A stretch of 64,000 nucleotides of DNA from Corynebacterium sp. KPL1814 (GTDB taxonomy: Bacteria > Actinomycetota > Actinomycetes > Mycobacteriales > Mycobacteriaceae), in NCBI RefSeq assembly GCF_000478175.1, contig NZ_KI515774.1, positions 68,368 through 132,367 of the forward strand, written 5' to 3'. The notes under the pieces were generated by a model. The model saw only the letters and a program-made list of their open reading frames with translations. It did not search any database and was not told the DNA's origin. This document shows positions 58,825 through 64,000 of the stretch, piece after piece; the stretch's first letter is position 1; every line of letters starts with the position of its first letter. A program made the translations under genes and the position numbers.

Positions 58825-59499
58825 ATGCACCTAGAAGAACTCCCTACCCGCAGCCAGGACTACCTCAAAGTTCTGTGGGACTTATCGGAGCATTCCGGCG
58901 GCGCCCCAGTGGGGCTGAAGGATGTGGCGGGGCGCCTGGATCAAAAGGTGCCTACTGCCTCAGAGGCGATTAAAAAGCTCGCCGCTCAAGGGCTGGTGGA
59001 GCATGAGCGCTATCAGGGCGTCTCATTGAGCCCTGCGGGCCGCGAGCTGGCGATGCAGATGGTGCGCCGCCACCGGCTTTTAGAAACCTTCTTGGTAGAG
59101 ACCCTGGACTATTCCTGGGACGAGGTGCACGAGGACGCTGATCGCCTCGAGCACGCCTGCTCCGATCGCTTTATTGGCCGCATCGATGCGCTGCTGGGAT
59201 CCCCCGACCGCGATCCGCACGGCGATCCCATTCCCGATATTGGCGGCGGGATCGAGGATCTTGGCACGCTCACGCTCGCCAGCGCCCCGCTCGATGCGCC
59301 CGTGACCGTGGAGCGCGTCTGCGATGAGGATCCTGGCCTATTGCGCTACCTCGACCGCTTTGGGGTGGAGCTGGGCAATGAGCTGCGCGTAAGCGATAGC
59401 GTGGCCGGCTTATTGACGGTGCAGACCAAAGGCGGCGAGATGTCGCTGGCGGAGGTGGCCGCCCGCGAGATCACAGTCCGCCTGTCCTCGTCTAATTAA
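58825..59499 (+). CDS. mntR: DtxR/MntR-family metal-dependent repressor
   Basis: A 224-residue regulator. Seen: an N-terminal winged helix (MHLEELPTRSQDYLKVL, then LKDVAGRLDQKVPTASEAIKKL), a dimerisation/metal-binding domain with MVRRHRLLETFLVETL and HEDADRLEHACSD, and an SH3-like C-terminal part. A manganese sensor role is inferred from the nearby MntR-like palindromes and the Mn/Zn ABC genes. ATG 58825 has GGTGG upstream; ATG 58816 is possible. Confidence 0.88.
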   Translation: MHLEELPTRSQDYLKVLWDLSEHSGGAPVGLKDVAGRLDQKVPTASEAIKKLAAQGLVEHERYQGVSLSPAGRELAMQMVRRHRLLETFLVETLDYSWDEVHEDADRLEHACSDRFIGRIDALLGSPDRDPHGDPIPDIGGGIEDLGTLTLASAPLDAPVTVERVCDEDPGLLRYLDRFGVELGNELRVSDSVAGLLTVQTKGGEMSLAEVAAREITVRLSSSN

Positions 59500-59558
59500 C
59501 GCGCGGCGCAGCAACGCAGTGCTGCGCCGCGCCGTGCGACGCCATGCCGCGCCGCACG

Positions 59559-60356
59559 TTAGGAAATCGCCTTATAGGCCGTCATGCTGGCGAGGTAAAA
59601 GACGCCGGCCACAATGGCGATGGTGCCGCCGGCCGAAAGGCTTAAGTGCGCGGCGATAAAAAGCCCGGCGACCGCGATGGTGATACCAATGATGCCCGCC
59701 CCGATAAGCAGCGCCTCTGGGCGCGATACCCACGGGCGCAGGCCCGCGGCCGGGGCCACGAGTAGGGCAATGGACAAGATGGTGCCGACGGCGGGGATGA
59801 CGGCGGCCATCGTCAAGCAGATAAGGCCGAGCGTCAGGGCATCGTAAAGCCCGCTATGCGGGGACGTGCTGGGGTCGAAATAGGCCTGGAAGAGGCGGCG
59901 CCGGCAGGCCAATACCGCCAGCAAACAGATAATGACAAGGCCAGCCGCGACGGCGACATCGCGGTGGTTGACCGTGGTGAGCGAGCCCACCAGGAAGCTA
60001 TCGACGTGCAGCGGCAGCGGCTGAAACCAGCGCAGTAGCAAAATGCCCAGCGCAAAGCCCAGGGTGAGCGTGGTGCCCGCCGCAGCGGTAGAGGATACGC
60101 CATGCACCTTACCCAGGTAATGCATGAAAATCGCCAGCGGAATGCAGACCGCCACGGAGCCGAGCATGAGCCCATCGCTTAAGTTGGCGCCCACCGCATT
60201 GGCCACGACGACGCCGATGACCGCGCCGGGAAAGGTGCCGTGGGAGAGGCTTTCGGCAAAAAAGACGCGGTTGCCTAGCACCATGAGCGTGCCCACCAGC
60301 CCGGAGAGGCAACCCACCGCGATGGCTTCGAAGAATGGCAATGTTAAGACACCCAT
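59559..60356 (-). CDS. Metal ABC transporter permease 2
   Basis: A 265-residue membrane subunit of the Mn/Zn-type (ABC-3) importer. Seen: about eight helices, the GNRVFFAESLSHGTFPGAVIG segment with the family pattern, and LRPWVSRPEALLIGAG. It overlaps the end of the other permease by 13 bp. It is last in the operon. Confidence 0.9.
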   Translation of the reverse strand: MGVLTLPFFEAIAVGCLSGLVGTLMVLGNRVFFAESLSHGTFPGAVIGVVVANAVGANLSDGLMLGSVAVCIPLAIFMHYLGKVHGVSSTAAAGTTLTLGFALGILLLRWFQPLPLHVDSFLVGSLTTVNHRDVAVAAGLVIICLLAVLACRRRLFQAYFDPSTSPHSGLYDALTLGLICLTMAAVIPAVGTILSIALLVAPAAGLRPWVSRPEALLIGAGIIGITIAVAGLFIAAHLSLSAGGTIAIVAGVFYLASMTAYKAIS

Positions 60357-61168
60357 ATGCGCCTGCCTAAAAGTGCGAGCGGAACGGTCAGGGAAAGCGA
60401 CAGCGCGACGATGGCCTGCGGGGAAATCTGGTGGGAGGTTACCGAAAGCATGAGCCACAGGCCTACGCATACGGCTAGCACCGCGCCGACCAGCGCCCAC
60501 AGGAGCATCTGCACCGGGGTACTGGCTAAGACGCGCCCGACCAGGCCTGGTACCACGACGAAACCCAAGACGAGCAACACGCCGATGGCGGAGCTCGCGG
60601 CGACGACGATAAGGCCCACCGCTACGTTGGCGATGACATCGACTAGCCCCACGCGGATGCCGGTGGCGTGCGCTGATTCGCGGTCAAAGGCTACGGCGAC
60701 TTGCGAGCGCCAGGTGGCCAGGATGAGCAGGGCGGCAACCGCACACAAGATGATCGAGGGGATCATGCGGTCAGTGGTGATATCGAGCAGGCGGCCAAAC
60801 ATAAGGGCCTCCAGCTGGCCGGAGCGATCCCCCACGGCGAGGCTGATGACCACGCCGATGCCATACATCAAGGTCAGCACCACCGCGGTGCCGGACTCAT
60901 GATCGTGGCCATCGCCGCCGGAATTAAGGCGCGCCAAAATAAGCACCGCGATGCCTGCAGCAGCGGCGGCACCGGGCAAGATGCCGGGAAACCCCGCCAC
61001 GGCCAGGCCAATGACGATGCCCGGGAATACCGAGTGGACCAGCGCCTCGACGCTAAATTCCATGCGGCGCAGGTTGACCACCACGCTGACTATCGCGCCG
61101 GTCAAGGCCACGCACAGCAAAAAGAGGGCCGCGCGCTGCATATAAGGAGCAGTAAGCAGAAGCGTCAC
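60344..61168 (-). CDS. Metal ABC transporter permease 1
   Basis: A 274-residue membrane subunit of the ABC-3 family, with EFSVEALVHSVFPGIVIGLA and GDGHDHESGTAVV (His-containing loop). About eight helices. The GTG start overlaps the ATPase stop (GTGA). Confidence 0.9.
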   Translation of the reverse strand: MTLLLTAPYMQRAALFLLCVALTGAIVSVVVNLRRMEFSVEALVHSVFPGIVIGLAVAGFPGILPGAAAAAGIAVLILARLNSGGDGHDHESGTAVVLTLMYGIGVVISLAVGDRSGQLEALMFGRLLDITTDRMIPSIILCAVAALLILATWRSQVAVAFDRESAHATGIRVGLVDVIANVAVGLIVVAASSAIGVLLVLGFVVVPGLVGRVLASTPVQMLLWALVGAVLAVCVGLWLMLSVTSHQISPQAIVALSLSLTVPLALLGRRIWVS

Positions 61169-61863
61169 ATGTCCCCCTGTAATACCGACGTGGCCTCCAG
61201 GTAGCGCTCGACCGCATCCTCGGTATCAAGGACCTCGCTGTGGCCGTCCACGATGAGCATTCCGGCATCGCAGGCGCGCTGCGCCAAAATGGGATCGTGG
61301 GTGGAAATGAGCAGGGCAACCCCGCTCTCCTTGAGCTTGGCGATGATCCCTAAAAGCACCTGCCTGCTATCTTGATCCAGGCCATTGAAGGGCTCGTCCA
61401 TGAGTACCAGGTCCGGGTGCGCGGCCAGCGCGCGGGCAATAAAAATGCGTTGGCGCTGCCCGCCCGAGAGCTTATCCCAGCGGGTCTTCGCCTTGTCCGC
61501 CATGCCGACGAGCTCGAGCGCCTGGGTAATCTGCGGGCGCAGGCGGCGCATGCTGCCCATGCGCTCCCACCACGAGGCCTTATTGAGCAGGCCCATTTCC
61601 ACGACCCGGCCGGCGGTGACGGGGAAAGTGGGATCGCAGGTGTGGTGCTGGGGGACATAGCCCAGCGTGGCCGTGCGCTGATGCTCGCCGCGCAGCGTGG
61701 CAAGGCCGGCGATGGCCTTTAAGAGCGTGGACTTACCGGCACCATTAGCCCCCAGCAGCGCGATGGCCTCACCTTCGTGGATGGTTAAGGAGACATTGTC
61801 CACGATGGTGGTGGTGCCATAGCCACAGGAGGCATGGGAAAGCTTTAGAAGCGGTGCACTCAT
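61165..61863 (-). CDS. Metal ABC transporter ATPase
   Basis: A 232-residue ATPase. Seen: Walker A LLGANGAGKSTLL, signature LSGGQRQRIF, Walker B DLVLMDEPFNGLD, His switch LLISTHD. The start overlaps the stop of the lipoprotein gene (TAATG). Confidence 0.94.
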   Translation of the reverse strand: MSAPLLKLSHASCGYGTTTIVDNVSLTIHEGEAIALLGANGAGKSTLLKAIAGLATLRGEHQRTATLGYVPQHHTCDPTFPVTAGRVVEMGLLNKASWWERMGSMRRLRPQITQALELVGMADKAKTRWDKLSGGQRQRIFIARALAAHPDLVLMDEPFNGLDQDSRQVLLGIIAKLKESGVALLISTHDPILAQRACDAGMLIVDGHSEVLDTEDAVERYLEATSVLQGDM

Positions 61864-62939
61864 TATGCGTTATCCAGGCTGTCTGGCAGATCGGCCGCTT
61901 CACCGTCCCAGGCTTTTACCAGGGTAGTGACGTTGTGGATGATGGAGCCGATGTAGGTGGCGCCGTCGCTATTCGGCACGCCCAAGGAATCGCCGTACAA
62001 GGCGTCTTCATCCGTAATGGCCTTGACACCTGCGGCGCGGGCGATGGCTTCGATGGACTTAGAGTTATTGGAGTTTTCCGCGAAGATGGCCTTGGCACCG
62101 GAATCGCGGACCTCCTTGGCGGCATCCTCGATGTGCGAGGAAGTAGCATCCTGTTGGTTATTGAAGTCCGTGAGCGCGGAGCCGATGAACTTCACGTCAT
62201 AGTCGTTGGAGAAGTAGCCGAAGGCATCGTGCGATGAAAAGAGCACGCGGTCCTGCTCGGGGACGGTCTCCAGGGACTCGGTGACCCATTTATCCAGCTC
62301 GTCGAGCTGCTTGGTGTATTTTTCACCGACTTCCTTCACGGATGGTTCCTTATCGGCCAAGGCATCCACGATGTTTTCTACCTGGATCTTGGCGTTCTTG
62401 GGGGAGGTCCACACGTGCGGGTCGTGGGTGAATTCTGGTTCCTCGCCGTCCTCGCCGGGGAAGGGCCACGGGCGAAGGTCTACCTTGTGGTTGGAATCGT
62501 CATCGCCTGCAGTGACGATGGTCTCGCCGTCGAAGCCGGAGGACTCCACGGCGTTATCGAGGAAGTGCTCGAGGTCAACGCCGTTTTTAAAGAGGAAGTC
62601 CGCATCCGCCATGGCACTCATCTGCTGCGGGGTCATCTCATGCTCGTGCGCGCTGGCATTCGGTGCCAGCAGGCAGGTGAGATCGAGGGTGGTATCACCC
62701 CCTCCCTCGGTGGTCTCCTTGCCGCTGGAATCCACCTTGTGAAGCGTCATGCCACCCTGGGCAATCTGGGTGAGGTAATCGCAAATCTGCGTGGTGGTGG
62801 CGACGGCCTTGATGGTCTGATCGTCGCCCGAACCGGAGCCCGCGTTGGCACCGTTGCCGCCGTCATTCGTGCTGCAGGCGGCGAGGGCGAGCCCGCTCAG
62901 GGTCAACATCAGGCCCAGCTTGGCCACGTTCTTTTTCAT
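61863..62939 (-). CDS. Metal ABC transporter lipoprotein (Mn/Zn binding, ZnuA/MntA type)
   Basis: A 358-residue lipoprotein with lipobox ALAAC (Cys22). Seen: three conserved His positions (NASAHEHEMTP, FTHDPHVWTSP, LFSSHDAFGYF) and an acidic residue of the metal site near the end. AAAGGAG precedes the ATG 62939. It is the first gene of the operon, with an MntR-like operator upstream. Manganese or zinc cannot be decided from the sequence. Confidence 0.9.
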   Translation of the reverse strand: MKKNVAKLGLMLTLSGLALAACSTNDGGNGANAGSGSGDDQTIKAVATTTQICDYLTQIAQGGMTLHKVDSSGKETTEGGGDTTLDLTCLLAPNASAHEHEMTPQQMSAMADADFLFKNGVDLEHFLDNAVESSGFDGETIVTAGDDDSNHKVDLRPWPFPGEDGEEPEFTHDPHVWTSPKNAKIQVENIVDALADKEPSVKEVGEKYTKQLDELDKWVTESLETVPEQDRVLFSSHDAFGYFSNDYDVKFIGSALTDFNNQQDATSSHIEDAAKEVRDSGAKAIFAENSNNSKSIEAIARAAGVKAITDEDALYGDSLGVPNSDGATYIGSIIHNVTTLVKAWDGEAADLPDSLDNA

Positions 62940-62998
62940 GAGTGCTCCTTTTTCAGGCTGAAACTTATCAAACAAAGAATAAACATACCCAATTAAAA

Positions 62999-63016
62999 GT
63001 TTCAAGGTATTGAACA
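62999..63016. promoter_or_regulatory. MntR-type operator upstream of the metal ABC operon
   Basis: GTTTCAA-GGTA-TTGAACA, the right arm perfect and the left arm five of seven to the motif at 58749. It is 60 bp before the lipoprotein start. Confidence 0.6.
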
Positions 63017-63163
63017 ATAAGATTTGGTATTGTGAGGTTCACTGCACTTTCGGTCTAGGGTAGGGAAGTGGTTTTCTCTGCGCGGCCTGCCCAATTGAGG
63101 CAAAGCGTGAGATAAAAGGCGGGCAGCTGAAAAACTCGGGCAGGTACGTTACTGTGGTATGAC

Positions 63164-64000
63164 ATGAGCAACACTGAACGCGAAGAAGTTCTGTCCAAAG
63201 CCCGTGCTGCTAAGGACGTTGCGCCCGTAGTGGCGCAGCTGTCCACGCCGCGCAAGAATGAAATCTTGCAGCGCGCAGCCGAAAATCTTATTGCCCACAC
63301 CGATGACATCCTTGCTGCCAACCAGCAGGACATTGAGGCAGGCCGCGAACGCGGCATGTCCGATTCCCTGATTGACCGCCTGACCTTGGACGCTGCCCGC
63401 GTCGAGGGCATTGCCGATGGCCTGCGCCAAGTCGCTGGCCTGCAAGACCCGGTAGGCGAGATCCTGCAGGGCCGCACCATGGATAACGGCATCCAGATGA
63501 AGCAGGTGCGCGTCCCGCTCGGTGTGATGGGCATGGTCTACGAGGCCCGCCCGAATGTCACCGTGGATGCCTTCGGCCTCGCTTTGAAATCCGGCAACGT
63601 GCCGCTGCTGCGCGGTTCCAAGTCCGCGCGCAACTCCAATACCAAGCTGGTGGAGCTCCTGCAGGACACCCTTGCAGAGTTTGATCTGCCGCGCGAGGTA
63701 GTCCAGCTCCTGCCCTGTGAGACCCACGATTCCGTCCAGGACTTGATTACCGCCCGCGGCTTGGTGGACCTAGTCATTCCCCGTGGCGGTGCCAAGCTCA
63801 TCGAGGCTGTAGTTACCGGCGCTACCGTTCCGGCCATCGAGACCGGTACCGGCAACTGCCACTTCTACATCGATGCTTCGGCCGATATGGACAAGGCCAT
63901 CGACATGGTCATCAACGGCAAGACCCGCCGCACCTCTGTCTGCAACTCCACCGAGTGCGTGCTTATTGATGCCGCGCTTGATGATGTCACCAAGCTGCGT
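63164..64000 (+). CDS. proA: Glutamate-5-semialdehyde dehydrogenase, 3' end missing
   Basis: The first 279 residues of an enzyme of proline synthesis that reduces glutamyl phosphate to the semialdehyde. Seen: PLGVMGMVYEARPNVT, the RGGAKLIE motif, and the active-site Cys in RRTSVCNSTE near the cut. The frame runs to the right edge. ATG 63164 is chosen because it fits the family N-terminus; the ATG at 63159 is out of frame. Confidence 0.95.
   Translation, partial: MSNTEREEVLSKARAAKDVAPVVAQLSTPRKNEILQRAAENLIAHTDDILAANQQDIEAGRERGMSDSLIDRLTLDAARVEGIADGLRQVAGLQDPVGEILQGRTMDNGIQMKQVRVPLGVMGMVYEARPNVTVDAFGLALKSGNVPLLRGSKSARNSNTKLVELLQDTLAEFDLPREVVQLLPCETHDSVQDLITARGLVDLVIPRGGAKLIEAVVTGATVPAIETGTGNCHFYIDASADMDKAIDMVINGKTRRTSVCNSTECVLIDAALDDVTKLR

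Overview
The window is a 64 kb piece of an actinobacterial chromosome, almost certainly Corynebacterium. The arguments are the gene order (trigger factor, clpP1, clpP2, clpX, mdh, valS, folC, ndk, RNase E/G, rplU, rpmA, obg, proB and a hydroxyacid dehydrogenase), the ettA/ssb/thioesterase block shared with mycobacteria, RNase E with long flanking extensions, and operators of the corynebacterial McbR, MntR and ArsR types. I cannot fix the species. No insertion sequence, prophage, integrase, rRNA operon or CRISPR array is visible.

Layout. 1-4.2 kb: oligoribonuclease (cut by the left edge), a sodium/alanine-type symporter, a short-chain dehydrogenase, tRNA-Arg and a LysR regulator. 4.2-11.3 kb: a CopD/CtaG-like membrane fusion, then an SSB paralogue, EttA, a hot-dog thioesterase and a conserved unknown, then alanine dehydrogenase. 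Two perfect DnaA boxes in opposite orientation lie just upstream of the SSB gene. 11.4-16 kb: truncated haemoglobin directly coupled to an MscS channel, metB, and a large FAD/NAD(P)-binding protein. 16.2-22.6 kb: a peptide-type ABC importer (lipoprotein, two permeases, fused double ATPase) with a carboxymuconolactone-decarboxylase/AhpD fusion protein. This operon is divergent from the FAD protein, and the gap between them holds two near-perfect McbR (sulfur regulator) boxes. This is the least understood functional unit in the window.

22.7-31.4 kb: SDR, aminopeptidase N, a DsbA-like protein with a CPFA active site, RpiB, an aldo/keto reductase, tRNA-Gly, a DUF1542-like protein with an Asp/Gly repeat tail, tRNA-Pro and trigger factor. 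31.5-41.5 kb: clpP1-clpP2, a POT peptide transporter broken by a one-base frameshift, a Pit phosphate transporter with a small membrane partner, an SDR, clpX, a TetR regulator and malate dehydrogenase. 41.6-47.2 kb: the tightly packed valS-folC-DUF4233-small membrane protein-ndk block. 47.3-49.7 kb: an arsR/acr3 arsenic module and a membrane protein with a winged-helix tail. 49.9-56.3 kb: RNase E/G, L21, L27 and Obg. 56.5 kb to the end: proB and a hydroxyacid dehydrogenase are separated from proA by an MntR-type regulator and a Mn/Zn ABC importer; both metal genes carry matching MntR-like palindromes.

How the genes work together: protein quality control (Tig, ClpP1P2, ClpX, PepN), translation and RNA turnover (EttA, ValS, L21, L27, Obg, RNase E/G, Orn), alanine uptake and oxidation (symporter, Ald), proline synthesis (ProB, ProA), methionine and probably sulfur acquisition (MetB plus the McbR-box ABC system), and metal or metalloid homeostasis (MntR/ABC, ArsR/Acr3).
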